Shown: positions 17,153 through 25,863 of the stretch, piece by piece
Layout: every line of letters starts with the position of its first letter
How positions within the stretch are numbered: position 1 is the stretch's first letter
Assembly: GCA_963809825.1 (NCBI GenBank)
Contig: CAWELJ010000005.1
Location: 62,001-126,000, forward strand
Direction: 5' to 3'
Source of the DNA: Bog-473 sp963809825
Lineage (GTDB): Bacteria; Actinomycetota; Acidimicrobiia; Acidimicrobiales; RAAP-2
DNA: 64,000 bases
Translations under genes and position numbers: made by a program
The notes under the pieces: model-generated
The model's database searches: none
The model's input: the letters and a program-made list of their open reading frames with translations, nothing else
Told to the model about the DNA's origin: nothing

Positions 17153-17178
17153 AAGGACCGGCCGAGAGGCCGGTCCTT
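17153..17178 (+). terminator. Strong hairpin downstream of the small ORF
   Basis: AAGGACCGGCC (17153-17163) pairs perfectly with GGCCGGTCCTT (17168-17178) around a GAGA tetraloop. An 11-bp GC-rich stem with a short TTCT after it; a likely transcription terminator. Confidence 0.65.
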
Positions 17179-17250
17179 CTCGCGTTCGGGATGTCGCGAA
17201 CGGGCGCCGCGGCAGGTGCGCGCCGTGCGCAGGTCATGCCATGGTGGGGC

Positions 17251-17883
17251 ATGTCCGGGACCCGCCTGCCCATGTTCCCGCTCTCGGCGGTCCTGTTCCC
17301 CCACGCCTCCATGCCCCTGCACGTCTTCGAGCCGCGCTACCGGTCGCTCATGCAGGACTGCCTGGCCGGCGACCGGCGCTTCGGCATCGTCCTGATCGAG
17401 CGCGGCTCCGAGGTCGGTGGAGGTGACGAGCGTTCCGCCCTCGGCACCCGGTGCGTCATCACGCGGGAGATCGAGCTGCCCGACGGGCGTTGGCTCCTCG
17501 AGGTGCAGGGTGAGACGCTGATTGAGGTGGAGCAGTGGCTGCCCGACGACCCCTATCCGGTGGCGCTCGTGATCGAACCGGCTCCCGTGCCGGGTCTGGA
17601 GGATCCGGGGCGGGCCCTGGAGCAGGCGATCCGACAGGTGCGACGGGCCCGCGCCCTGCTGGCGGAGCACGGCGGCACCCCGGCGCTGCCGCCCGATCTC
17701 GCACTGGACGGGGGCGGCGACGCCGAGGTGGCCACGTGGCTGCTCTGCGCCGTAGCACCGGTGAACGCGTACGACGCGCAGCGTCTCCTGGCGGCCGACG
17801 GTGCGGAGGAGCGGTTGCGTCTGTTGGTGGAGCTGATGGAGGATCTCGAACTCGACCTGCACCGGATGCTCGCGTCGGAGTGA
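17251..17883 (+). CDS. LON peptidase substrate-binding (LON N-terminal) domain protein
   Basis: 210 residues. It starts like Lon N-terminal domains with LPMFPLSAVLFPHASMPLHV, FEPRYRSLMQDCLAGDRRFG and ALGTRCVITREIELPDGRW. There is no AAA or protease domain, so it is the stand-alone form, of unknown role; in bacteria such proteins may bind substrates or act in quality control. ATG 17251 is chosen, with a purine run just upstream; an earlier in-frame start at 17191 lies in the terminator region. Confidence 0.85.
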   Translation: MSGTRLPMFPLSAVLFPHASMPLHVFEPRYRSLMQDCLAGDRRFGIVLIERGSEVGGGDERSALGTRCVITREIELPDGRWLLEVQGETLIEVEQWLPDDPYPVALVIEPAPVPGLEDPGRALEQAIRQVRRARALLAEHGGTPALPPDLALDGGGDAEVATWLLCAVAPVNAYDAQRLLAADGAEERLRLLVELMEDLELDLHRMLASE

Positions 17884-17920
17884 ACGGGACGGGCCGGCGA
17901 CGGGACAGGGGAGGGAACCG

Positions 17921-18361
17921 ATGGCAATCACGCCGACGAGAGAGCAGTTCACCGAGTTCGCCCACGGCACCAGGGAGGGCGAGGTGGTGATGCTCAACCT
18001 GCTGCACTTCGCCCGCCCGGACGAGGCCGCCGAAGCGGAGGGCGGCGCCACCGAGACGACCGGTGCCGCCGCCTACCGCGACTACAGCGACCAGGTGGTG
18101 CAGATGGTGGAGGCCCGCGGCGGACGCGTGATCTGGACCGGCCGGCCCGAGCACGTGCTCATCGGGGATCCCTCGGCCGACGCGTGGGACCTGGTCGCGC
18201 TGGTGTCGTATCCGAGCCGCTCCGCCTTCATCGACATGGTGACCTCGCCCAGCTACGAGTCGGCGCACACGCACCGCGAGCGGGGTCTCGACCGCACGGT
18301 GCTGCTCGCCTGTGAGCAGGTCCTGCATGCGGCTCCCCGCGACGGGGCCGCAGATGGCTGA
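17921..18361 (+). CDS. DUF1330 family protein
   Basis: 146 residues of the ferredoxin-like dimeric alpha/beta-barrel DUF1330 group: EVVMLNLLHFARP near residue 22, AAYRDYSDQVVQMVEARGG, WDLVALVSYPSRSAFIDMV and SPSYESAHTHRERGL. The function of the family is not established. GAGGGA lies 5 nt before the ATG. The gene overlaps the sulfatase start by 8 nt, so the two are co-translated. Confidence 0.8.
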   Translation: MAITPTREQFTEFAHGTREGEVVMLNLLHFARPDEAAEAEGGATETTGAAAYRDYSDQVVQMVEARGGRVIWTGRPEHVLIGDPSADAWDLVALVSYPSRSAFIDMVTSPSYESAHTHRERGLDRTVLLACEQVLHAAPRDGAADG

Positions 18362-20000
18362 GGCGGGTCAGCCGGCGGAACGGTCCCGCCACCGGAACAT
18401 CCTCTTCATCACCACGGACCAGCAGCGCTACGACAGCCTGGGCTGCAACGGCGGCACGGTGGCCCGCACCCCGGTCGTCGACAGGCTGGCCGCCGAGGGC
18501 ATCAATTACCGGCGCGCCTACAACCAGAACACGGTGTGCATGCCCGCCCGGTCGACGATGCTGACCGGCCAGTACGTCCGGACGCACGGCGTGGTCGCCA
18601 ACGGCATCCCGCTGCCCCTGGACGCGCCCTCGGTGGCGCAGTACCTGCACGAGGCGGCGGGCTACCGCACCGCGTTGTTGGGCAAGGCCCACTTCGAGCC
18701 GGGTTTCGACCCGACGAACCAGTTCGAGGAGAACGCGCGGGTGGCCCGCGGGGACACCGGCCCCTGGCGGGGCTTCGAGCGCTCGGAGCAGGCCATGCAC
18801 GCCGCTGCCTGGGGCGACCATCCCATCGCGCACTACGGCCGCTGGCTCAAGGCGCACCACCCTGAGCACCTGCACAGCTTCGCCGGCCTGCTCCAGGCCG
18901 AGCCGGGCGGCGACACCGCCGCACCGGAGACGAAGAACAACCCGATCCCGCGCCAGTGGTACCACACCGACTGGGTCGCCGATCTCACCGTCGACTGGCT
19001 GTCGTCACTGGGGGCCGACGAGCCGTGGTTCTGCTGGATGTCGTTTCCCGACCCCCACCACCCCTGGGACCCGCCGGCGTCGGAGCTGCACCGGGTGCCC
19101 TGGCAGGACCTGGCCCTCCCACCCGGCCACCCCGGCTCCGACGACGCCGTACGCGAGGTGCTGGCCCGCAAGCCGGCGCACTGGCTCGCCTACTGGGACG
19201 GCAGCTTCTCCAACATGGAGGGAGGCCCGGCCGCCTTCGTCCCCTCGCGCCTGACGAACGACCAGATCCGCGAGGTCAATGCCAAGGTGCACGTGATGAA
19301 CGAGCTCATCGACGAGGCGTGCGGGCGCGTGCTGGAGACCATAGGGCGGCGCGGGTGGCTGAGCGACACCGACGTCATCTTCACCACCGACCACGGCGAG
19401 ATGCAGGGGGACTTCGGGCTCCTCTACAAAGGCCCGTACCACACCGACGCGCTGATGCGGCTGCCCTTCGTCTGGCGTCCGGCCCCCTCGGCCGGCATCG
19501 CGCCCGCCACGGTGTCGGACCCCGTGGGCCAGGTGGACCTGGCGCCCACGTTCTGCGCCATCGCCGGCGTGGACCCCGCGCCCTGGATGCAGGGCCACGC
19601 CCTGCCGCGGGCCGACGGCGAGCCCGGGCGCGAGCGTGCGCTCTGTGAATGGGACAGCCAGTTCCCCGGCTACGGGATGCACCTGCGTTCCGTCTATCGC
19701 GACGGCTGGCTCTGCACGGTGTACGAGCCGTCCACGGCCGGGCAGCCGAACGGGCTCGAGGAGGTGTGGGGTGGCGGCGTCCTCAAACCCTGCCCGGTCG
19801 TCTACGAGCAGTCGGGCACCGGCCCGGGCGGGGTCGGCATCGCCACGGGCGAGCTCTACGACGTCGACGACGACCCGCACCAGTTCGAGAACCGGTGGGA
19901 CGACCCGGCACGGCGGGCCCTGCGCGACGACCTCGTGGCCGACCTCTACGCCAGCCTGCCGGCGGAGGAGCGCCACCTCAAGGTGATGGCACCGGCCTGA
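18354..20000 (+). CDS. Sulfatase (formylglycine-dependent type I)
   Basis: 548 residues. The metal-binding start is ILFITTDQQRYDSLG (Asp22). The modification motif C-x-P-x-R is seen as NTVCMPARSTMLTGQ, with Cys62 expected to become formylglycine. A later metal site is FTTDHGEMQGDFGLLYKGP, and PWFCWMSFPDPHHPWDPP supplies substrate-side residues. It hydrolyses sulfate or possibly phosphonate esters; the exact substrate is unclear. No signal peptide is visible, so it is cytoplasmic. No formylglycine-generating enzyme is in the window. The start at 18354 overlaps the DUF1330 gene. Confidence 0.9.
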   Translation: MAEAGQPAERSRHRNILFITTDQQRYDSLGCNGGTVARTPVVDRLAAEGINYRRAYNQNTVCMPARSTMLTGQYVRTHGVVANGIPLPLDAPSVAQYLHEAAGYRTALLGKAHFEPGFDPTNQFEENARVARGDTGPWRGFERSEQAMHAAAWGDHPIAHYGRWLKAHHPEHLHSFAGLLQAEPGGDTAAPETKNNPIPRQWYHTDWVADLTVDWLSSLGADEPWFCWMSFPDPHHPWDPPASELHRVPWQDLALPPGHPGSDDAVREVLARKPAHWLAYWDGSFSNMEGGPAAFVPSRLTNDQIREVNAKVHVMNELIDEACGRVLETIGRRGWLSDTDVIFTTDHGEMQGDFGLLYKGPYHTDALMRLPFVWRPAPSAGIAPATVSDPVGQVDLAPTFCAIAGVDPAPWMQGHALPRADGEPGRERALCEWDSQFPGYGMHLRSVYRDGWLCTVYEPSTAGQPNGLEEVWGGGVLKPCPVVYEQSGTGPGGVGIATGELYDVDDDPHQFENRWDDPARRALRDDLVADLYASLPAEERHLKVMAPA

Positions 20001-20021
20001 TCGCTCAGGCGGACAGGCCGG
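19992..20021. terminator. Hairpin between convergent genes
   Basis: CCGGCCTG (19992-19999) pairs with CAGGCCGG (20014-20021) across the sulfatase stop and the DUF2127 gene end. Confidence 0.4.
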
Positions 20022-20811
20022 AGGTGGCCCGCTCGATGGCCGCCCAACCGCTGGTGCGCTCGCGGCGTGCCCTCTCGGCCCGGTGCCCGCCGCGCAGCCC
20101 GAAGAGCCGCTTGGCGAAGAGGAGGTAGATCACCACGGCGAGGTTGATCGCCAGGGTCACCAGCTTGAACACGCTCACGCTGAGCGTGAGCTCGTACACC
20201 TCATAGGGCACGAGGACGGTCGTGGCGATGAACGTCAGGTACTCGGCCCACCGCTTGGCCAGCCAGAGCCCCACCATCTCGGTCGCCTCCAGCGCGGCGT
20301 AGGCCAGCAGCACGAGCCCGAGGATCCGCAGGTGCTCCGGGGAGTACTTGAACGCCCGACCGAGGTAACCGAGGACACCGCGGGCCTGTGCGGCGCCCGG
20401 GCGTCCGCCGGCCAGGGCGTCCATGATGTTGTCGTAGTCGCGGTGCAATGTCTGGTCGTGCGCGGCGAAGGTGAACAGGACGATGGCCAGGCTGGTCAGC
20501 ACGACGACGTGGACCGCCCGGTCGAGCGCGATCAGCCGCAGCACGTAACGGTCGCGCAGCGCCGAGCCGCGCAGGGGCAGCTGGATCTCGTCCCGGCCCT
20601 CGACCCGGTCGCGACCCGGGTGCGTCGCCCGCGGCCGCTGGACCCAGCAGTCGCAGCGCAGGCAGCGGTGCCAGCGCACCCCGGCGTCCTCACGCACGAG
20701 CAGCGCATCGTCGGGGGTGACGACCGCGGCCTCGGTCCCGACGAGGGCGTGGCCCGACCAGGCGCAAGTGAGAAGCTCGTAGCGGTTCGAGGGTCGCCGG
20801 CGTCTCCGCAC
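20005..20811 (-). CDS. DUF2127 membrane protein with N-terminal Cys-rich segment
   Basis: 268 residues. The N-terminal 60 residues are soluble and carry Cys-rich WHRCLRCDCWVQRP, possibly a small metal ribbon with an earlier C-x-x-S-x-H. Four transmembrane segments follow (about residues 97-117, 163-180, 188-207, 214-235), with LGLVLLAYAALEATEMVGLWL and KRWAEYLTFIATTVLVPYE, the DUF2127 signature. Role unknown. The GTG start at 20811 lies 7 nt after a TAACCT -10. Confidence 0.82.
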   Translation of the reverse strand: MRRRRRPSNRYELLTCAWSGHALVGTEAAVVTPDDALLVREDAGVRWHRCLRCDCWVQRPRATHPGRDRVEGRDEIQLPLRGSALRDRYVLRLIALDRAVHVVVLTSLAIVLFTFAAHDQTLHRDYDNIMDALAGGRPGAAQARGVLGYLGRAFKYSPEHLRILGLVLLAYAALEATEMVGLWLAKRWAEYLTFIATTVLVPYEVYELTLSVSVFKLVTLAINLAVVIYLLFAKRLFGLRGGHRAERARRERTSGWAAIERATSGLSA

Positions 20812-20818
20812 GGCCGTC

Positions 20819-20824
20819 AGGTTA
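20819..20824 (-). promoter_or_regulatory. -10 element of the DUF2127 gene
   Basis: TAACCT on the minus strand, 7 nt before GTG 20811; leaderless initiation is likely. Confidence 0.45.
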
Positions 20825-20848
20825 AGCCAGGTCTCCCGGTTCCCCGGC

Positions 20849-21745
20849 TCAGACGAGTCCGGGACGTGCCGCCCCGAGGAAGCGCTGCGGTGCCTCGACC
20901 ATCGGGTAGTGGCCCACGCCTTCCAGCCTGGCCGAGGTCGCGTCGGGGCGCGCCGCCAGCAACGTGTCGACCATGGACGGGACGGCGATTGGGTCGTCGA
21001 GCCCCCACACGATGTGCAGTGGCGACGGATCGGACTCGATGCCGCCGGTGAAGCGGCGTTCGCCGGCTCGCCGCTCCTCGATGTAGCGGATCAGCCGGGG
21101 GAGCATCAGGTGCCCGTCGCCGTGCACCACCTGCGCCGCCGCGGGCGGGACGGGGTCCTCGGGCCACCCGTCGGGCACGAGCGGCGTGCGCGCACTGAAC
21201 GTGTCGCGCAGGCTCCGGGTGATGGACGCGGCGTCGATCGGCACCCCGTCCGGGAGGACCTCGTCCGGCAGGCCGAGCAGCATCTGCTGGCCCCCGGTCA
21301 GCTGGGCCTGGCCGATGTAGATGCTCCCGTTGGTCACGACGCGGCGCGTGATCTCCACCGGCCAGGTCCCCTCGGCGCGCCGGGCCAGGAGCTCGCCACC
21401 GACGGTGTCGCCCATGTCGTGGGTCAGCAGGGCCAGGCGGTCGAGACCGAGCTGGGCGACGTAGGCCGCGGCGATGTCGGCCTGCAGCGCCATCGAGTAG
21501 GCGCGGTCGGGCTTGGCCGAGAGGCCGTAGCCGAGCATGTCGAACAAGAGGACCCGCCGCCCGGCCCGCAGGCCGTCCAGCACCGCGGCGTAGTCGAACG
21601 ACGACGTGGGGAAGCCGTGGAGAACGAGCAGGGGCGCGTGGCGTTCGGGCCCGATGGTCGGCGCATCAATGGTGAAGATGCGCTCACCGCAGAGCTCACG
21701 GTGAGTGCCGATCGCCTCCCACCCGGTGGCGGTGGCGATCGTCAC
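20849..21745 (-). CDS. Alpha/beta hydrolase of the Asp-nucleophile (haloalkane dehalogenase/epoxide hydrolase-like) type
   Basis: 298 residues. The oxyanion motif is LLVLHGFPTSSFDYAAVL. The nucleophile elbow reads LLTHDMGDTVGGEL, with Asp in place of Ser as in haloalkane dehalogenases and epoxide hydrolases. The acid is in HIVWGLDDPIAV and the histidine in LEGVGHYPMVEAP. A cap domain lies between. The substrate is unknown. Its GTG overlaps the stop of the LLM gene by 4 nt (GTGA), so it is the second gene of an operon. Confidence 0.85.
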   Translation of the reverse strand: MTIATATGWEAIGTHRELCGERIFTIDAPTIGPERHAPLLVLHGFPTSSFDYAAVLDGLRAGRRVLLFDMLGYGLSAKPDRAYSMALQADIAAAYVAQLGLDRLALLTHDMGDTVGGELLARRAEGTWPVEITRRVVTNGSIYIGQAQLTGGQQMLLGLPDEVLPDGVPIDAASITRSLRDTFSARTPLVPDGWPEDPVPPAAAQVVHGDGHLMLPRLIRYIEERRAGERRFTGGIESDPSPLHIVWGLDDPIAVPSMVDTLLAARPDATSARLEGVGHYPMVEAPQRFLGAARPGLV

Positions 21746-22689
21746 GAGCCCGCCAGCTTGCTCACGACCGGGGCGAGCGTCTCCCAGGCGTCGGATTCGA
21801 TCGACCAGTAGGAAATCCCGTACTCGGCGCGCCGCCACTCGAGCTCCTCGACCATCTCGTCGAGTGTCCCGATGAGCGCCAGCGGGACGTGCAGCGCGTC
21901 GGCGGGGTCGATGCCGAAGGCCGGTGCCATCTGGCCGGCCAGACCGGCGGCGTCGTCGGTGACCAGGACGAAACCGATGAGCGAGTTCAGCTCGAGATCG
22001 TCGAAGCGGCTGCCGGCCGCCTCCCTCACCCAGGCCAGCTTCTGGCGGGTGCGCTCCGGCGTGGCGTCAGCGGCCGTCTCGGCGCCGCCCGTCCCCTCGC
22101 GCAGGTTGACGTTGATGCTGACGATGTCGGCGTGGCGCGCCGCGAAGGACAGCACCCGCTTGCCCCCGCCCCCGATGATGAGCGGTGGCCCCGGCCGTTG
22201 CACCGGACGAGGGGTCAGGGTGTGCTCCCGTACCTCGTAGTACTCGCCCGCGAAGCTGAAAGGGCCGTCGCTGCGCAGCAGCCCCTGGACGACCTGCACC
22301 GCCTCCTCGAAGCGCGCCACTCGCACGGCCGGGGTGTCGTAGCGGAGCCCGGCCTCGTCGTAGTCGGTGCGCATCCAGCCGGCCCCGAGGCTCAGCTCGA
22401 GGCGACCCTCGCTGAGCACGTCGAGCGTGGCCGCCTCCTTGGCGAACACGAACGGATGGCGGTAGTCGTTGCAGAACACGAGCGACCCCATGCGGAGCGT
22501 GGTCGTGGCCGTCGCCACCGCGGCGAGCGCGGGGACCGGGGCCAGCTGGTCACCGAAGTGGTCGGGCATCAGCAGCGCGCTGTACCCGAGGTCCTCGGCC
22601 CGTCGGGCCTGCTCGGCCCAGGAGCGGGCGGAGCCGTCGGGCGCCTTGCTCAGCTGCGCGGCGAATCGGAACCTGCGGTCGTGTGCCAT
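21742..22689 (-). CDS. LLM class F420-dependent oxidoreductase (TIGR03621-like)
   Basis: 315 residues, TIM barrel. FRFAAQLSKAPDG at the start, ARRAEDLGYSALLMPDHFGD, LRMGSLVFCNDYRHPFVFAKE, LDVLSEGRLELSLGAGWM and GPPLIIGGGGKRVLSFAARH are standard for this F420 subgroup. The reaction is likely hydride transfer from F420H2; the substrate is unknown. I chose ATG 22689; a GTG at 22707 would add six residues. It is coupled to the alpha/beta hydrolase downstream. Confidence 0.88.
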   Translation of the reverse strand: MAHDRRFRFAAQLSKAPDGSARSWAEQARRAEDLGYSALLMPDHFGDQLAPVPALAAVATATTTLRMGSLVFCNDYRHPFVFAKEAATLDVLSEGRLELSLGAGWMRTDYDEAGLRYDTPAVRVARFEEAVQVVQGLLRSDGPFSFAGEYYEVREHTLTPRPVQRPGPPLIIGGGGKRVLSFAARHADIVSINVNLREGTGGAETAADATPERTRQKLAWVREAAGSRFDDLELNSLIGFVLVTDDAAGLAGQMAPAFGIDPADALHVPLALIGTLDEMVEELEWRRAEYGISYWSIESDAWETLAPVVSKLAGS

Positions 22690-22713
22690 CGGGCCATCGT
22701 GCCCCACATTCGG

Positions 22714-24432
22714 TCAGGGATGCGCCCGCGCCGGGTCGGTCGTGGGCAGCACCAGGGGCGCGGTGCCCTTCGGCGGATGCCAGACGTACGCCGTGACCCC
22801 GTCCTTGTGCAGCAGCACGGTGGCGCCGAGCTGGGTGGTGATGAAGGCGGCGTCGGCCCGCTCGCCCGCCGCCGCCACCCCCTCCTCGCCCTGGGTGGTG
22901 AGGACGAAGACCACGGTGCGGGAGGTGACGGGAATCGGGTTCTGTGGCGCCGGCTCAATCGGGTAGACCGCCTGGCGGTCGGTGAAGCGCCCCACGACGC
23001 CGCCGGACACCACCAGCTGCGCGCCGGCGGGGAGCTCCGACTGGACGGCACGGAGCGCGGCGGCGGCCGGGCCGCTGACCGAGCTGAGGATGGAGGGCGT
23101 GTCCCAGCCCGAGACGAGCTGGCCCCACAGGGGCAGGCTCTGGGACAGGGCCAGCACGAGCGTGCCCGCGCCCAGCGCCCACGCCGCCGGCCCGCGCCAC
23201 CGTGCCAGCGTCGCCCCGGGATCGACGATCCTGCGCAGGGGCCACCAGTCGGGGCGTCCCGTACCGAACCAGACGAGGACCATGACGGTCCCGACGAGGA
23301 TGAAGGGGACGGCGGTCACGGTCTGGAACGCGCCCACCGGCAGGAGCCAGAAGGATCCGTTGACGTTCAAGGCGACGGGGACGAGGACGGCGACGGCCTG
23401 CGACAGCCCCCAGGGGGTGAGGAGGCCCAGCGCCCCGCCCGTCGCGGCCACCCGCCACATCGCGCCGACGTGGTCCCGCAGCACGTGGAGGTCGGCCGCC
23501 GGGTGCGTGGCCAGCGAGCCGTACACGGACCAGCTCGACGCGTTCGAGGGTGAGTGGACGATCCAGCCGTAGTAGATCGGCACGTTGGAGCCTTGGTTGC
23601 CGTGCAGGGCGGTGACCAGAATCAGCCAGGCCAGGCCGAAGCCGGCCAACCCGGCCGCGTGCCACACGCCGCGGCAGCGGGCGCGCACGTGACCCGAGAG
23701 GAGCCCGGCCAGCCCGACGAAGATGATCGACAACGCGACGACGTCACCGAAGAGGACGCCGACGACCGCGGCCGCCCAGGCCGTGCGGTGGTGGCCCCGC
23801 CAGAGCGCGTACGCGCTGAGCAGGGCGAAGGGCATGCCGAACGTCTCGAAGTGGACGTCGAAGATGGTCGCCTCCCACCACCACGCGTTGGCGGCGGTCG
23901 CGACGAGCGCGAGCAGGGCGACCCGTTGGCGCAGTCCGCCGACGCGCTCGATGCAGATCCGCCCGACCCACAACAGCGCGACCAGTTCCGTGGCCACCAC
24001 CGCGATGTCCTGCATCCACAGGAGCACGATCGGGTGAGGCCACACCGACCCCAGCAGGCCGATGGGCCACATGGCGAGCTCGAAGTGGTTCTGCCAGAAG
24101 GGGTAGGTCTGGAAGGTGTCGAACGGGCGGAGATTGCCATGCGCGATGACCGAGAAGGCCTGGGCGTAGGTCCCGAAATCGGTGTAGAGGTCGAAGCGGT
24201 GGTAGCGGAAGGTGCTGACGCCGAGGAACAGGACCAACTGGAGTCCGAGGAGGACCGCGGTGGCCACCCAGAAGACACGGAGCCCGTTGCGATCGAGTCG
24301 CTCCCAGGCGGCGCGCCACCGCCCCCGCCCACTGGTGTCCTCCGGCGGTGGCGATCGAGGCAGGTCGGCCAGGTCGGGAAGAGTCCCCCCCTGTGCGGAC
24401 CCGCCCCCCGTCACCGCTGGCACGTCGTGCAT
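22714..24432 (-). CDS. DUF2079 polytopic membrane protein (GT-C-like)
   Basis: 572 residues. A soluble Pro/Gly-rich N-terminus of about 50 residues is followed by about 11 hydrophobic segments. The DUF2079 signature is present: FRYHRFDLYTDFGTYAQAF, YPFWQNHFELAMWPIG and EATIFDVHFETFGMPFALL. The C-terminal 130 residues form an extracytoplasmic domain. DUF2079 is related to GT-C membrane glycosyltransferases, but its activity is not established. A CAGACT hexamer lies 7 nt before the ATG. It lies 24 bp downstream of the next GT-C-like gene on the same strand. Confidence 0.85.
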   Translation of the reverse strand: MHDVPAVTGGGSAQGGTLPDLADLPRSPPPEDTSGRGRWRAAWERLDRNGLRVFWVATAVLLGLQLVLFLGVSTFRYHRFDLYTDFGTYAQAFSVIAHGNLRPFDTFQTYPFWQNHFELAMWPIGLLGSVWPHPIVLLWMQDIAVVATELVALLWVGRICIERVGGLRQRVALLALVATAANAWWWEATIFDVHFETFGMPFALLSAYALWRGHHRTAWAAAVVGVLFGDVVALSIIFVGLAGLLSGHVRARCRGVWHAAGLAGFGLAWLILVTALHGNQGSNVPIYYGWIVHSPSNASSWSVYGSLATHPAADLHVLRDHVGAMWRVAATGGALGLLTPWGLSQAVAVLVPVALNVNGSFWLLPVGAFQTVTAVPFILVGTVMVLVWFGTGRPDWWPLRRIVDPGATLARWRGPAAWALGAGTLVLALSQSLPLWGQLVSGWDTPSILSSVSGPAAAALRAVQSELPAGAQLVVSGGVVGRFTDRQAVYPIEPAPQNPIPVTSRTVVFVLTTQGEEGVAAAGERADAAFITTQLGATVLLHKDGVTAYVWHPPKGTAPLVLPTTDPARAHP

Positions 24433-24456
24433 CCGGGGGAGTCTGCCAGCCCGCCG

Positions 24457-25788
24457 TCAGCCGGCGAACTTCCCGGTGACGAACCGCTCGAGGAGGAAGT
24501 AGCCGCAGGGCAGGAACAAGAAGAGAAGCGCGCGCTCACGCCACGGGTGCCGCGCCACCCACAGGCCCAGGGCGGCGAAGAAGGGGAAGAGCACGAGGAC
24601 CTCGCGGCTCTCGGACAGCAGGATGGTCTGGAAGACGAACACGCACCAGGCCAGGCCGAGCAGCACGCCGTAGGAAGGCCGGATGCGGATGAAGGTGACG
24701 ACGGCGGCGACGGCCAGGAGCACCACCGTCACGAGGTCGAAGAGCTCGACGACCGACGCGGTCGAGGTGTCGAGCAGGCGCCAGTGCACCAGGTCGGAGA
24801 CGGCATGGCCGATGGAGGTCCAGGGCCAGTTCACGTGGCGGTGCCACTGTGCCTGGGAGTGGACGAACGCGAGCCACTCGCCGAAGTGGGCCTTCTCGTA
24901 GGCGGCCCAGGCCACCACGGCCACGACGGTCGGGGCGGCGACCGCAGCCAGCCGCGCCGCCGTCACCCGCGACGGCGACAGCCACTCGAGCTCCCGGCCC
25001 GCGCGCCACTCGGCGCGCGCCCGGGGTGCCCACCACACCTCCATGGCCAGGGGCACGACGAGGATCACGAGGTAGTACTTCCCCATGGCGGCGGCGGCGG
25101 CCAGGAGGCCCGCCGCCACGTAGTGCCCGCGGCGCGCGGCCAGGAAGGCGAGGGTCGCCGCCGCCAGGGTGACCGACTCGGGGTACGTGGCGACCAGGAA
25201 GAAGGCGCTGGGCCAGGCGAGCAACATCACGCAGGCCCCGTCGGCCGCCCGGGGACCGATTTCGAGGTCGACGAGCTTCCACAGCGCCGCCAGGGCGACG
25301 GCCAGCCCGGCGGTGCTGACGAGCTCGCTGCTCGTCACGTAACCGATGCCGGTGATGGCGTGCGCGATGTGCGTCAACCCGGGGTAGAGCGGCCCGAACG
25401 CGTAGTAGGCGCGGCGACTCGACTGGGCCGCGGCCGCCGCGACGTGGCCCGGGTAGCCGTGTGCGGCCAGCGAGAGGTAGTAGCCCCCGTCCCACTTGGC
25501 GAGGATGCTGGTCAGCGTGGAGGGCTGGCGCGCCACGATGTGGGGGAACACCACGCCGTCGCCGCTGACCAACGCGATCCACGTGACGATCAACCGGAAC
25601 CCGATGGCCCCGCCCACGCCGATCGTCAGGGGTCGTCGCCACTCGGCCCAGAGACGCGCCGCGGTGCGGCGGGCACGTGGAGCGGCGGTGTCGCCCTCGG
25701 ATGCCGGCTCGGCCGGGGGAGCATCCGCCACGTGTGCCCCGGGACCGTGCGCGGTGGCGACGTCAGCTCCGAGGGACCGCTCAGTCAC
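24457..25788 (-). CDS. PIG-V-like mannosyltransferase family membrane protein
   Basis: 443 residues with 8-10 transmembrane segments. The first loop contains SILAKWDGGYYLSLAAHGYP, matching the W-D-x-x-W/Y-Y and G-Y of the PIG-V/GT-C family, where the Asp is thought catalytic. Next come FGPLYPGLTHIAHAITG and a conserved PSAFFLVATYPESVTL. It probably transfers a sugar from a polyprenyl carrier on the outer face of the membrane. The acceptor is unknown. The GTG start lies 9 nt after TACGGT. It is followed by the DUF2079 gene in the same direction. Confidence 0.75.
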   Translation of the reverse strand: MTERSLGADVATAHGPGAHVADAPPAEPASEGDTAAPRARRTAARLWAEWRRPLTIGVGGAIGFRLIVTWIALVSGDGVVFPHIVARQPSTLTSILAKWDGGYYLSLAAHGYPGHVAAAAAQSSRRAYYAFGPLYPGLTHIAHAITGIGYVTSSELVSTAGLAVALAALWKLVDLEIGPRAADGACVMLLAWPSAFFLVATYPESVTLAAATLAFLAARRGHYVAAGLLAAAAAMGKYYLVILVVPLAMEVWWAPRARAEWRAGRELEWLSPSRVTAARLAAVAAPTVVAVVAWAAYEKAHFGEWLAFVHSQAQWHRHVNWPWTSIGHAVSDLVHWRLLDTSTASVVELFDLVTVVLLAVAAVVTFIRIRPSYGVLLGLAWCVFVFQTILLSESREVLVLFPFFAALGLWVARHPWRERALLFLFLPCGYFLLERFVTGKFAG

Positions 25789-25863
25789 GACCGCGCCACC
25801 GTACCGCAGGGCACTCCGGCTCGCGAGCGGAGGTTCTGCCGGCGGCGGCCGTCGCGGCGCCGC

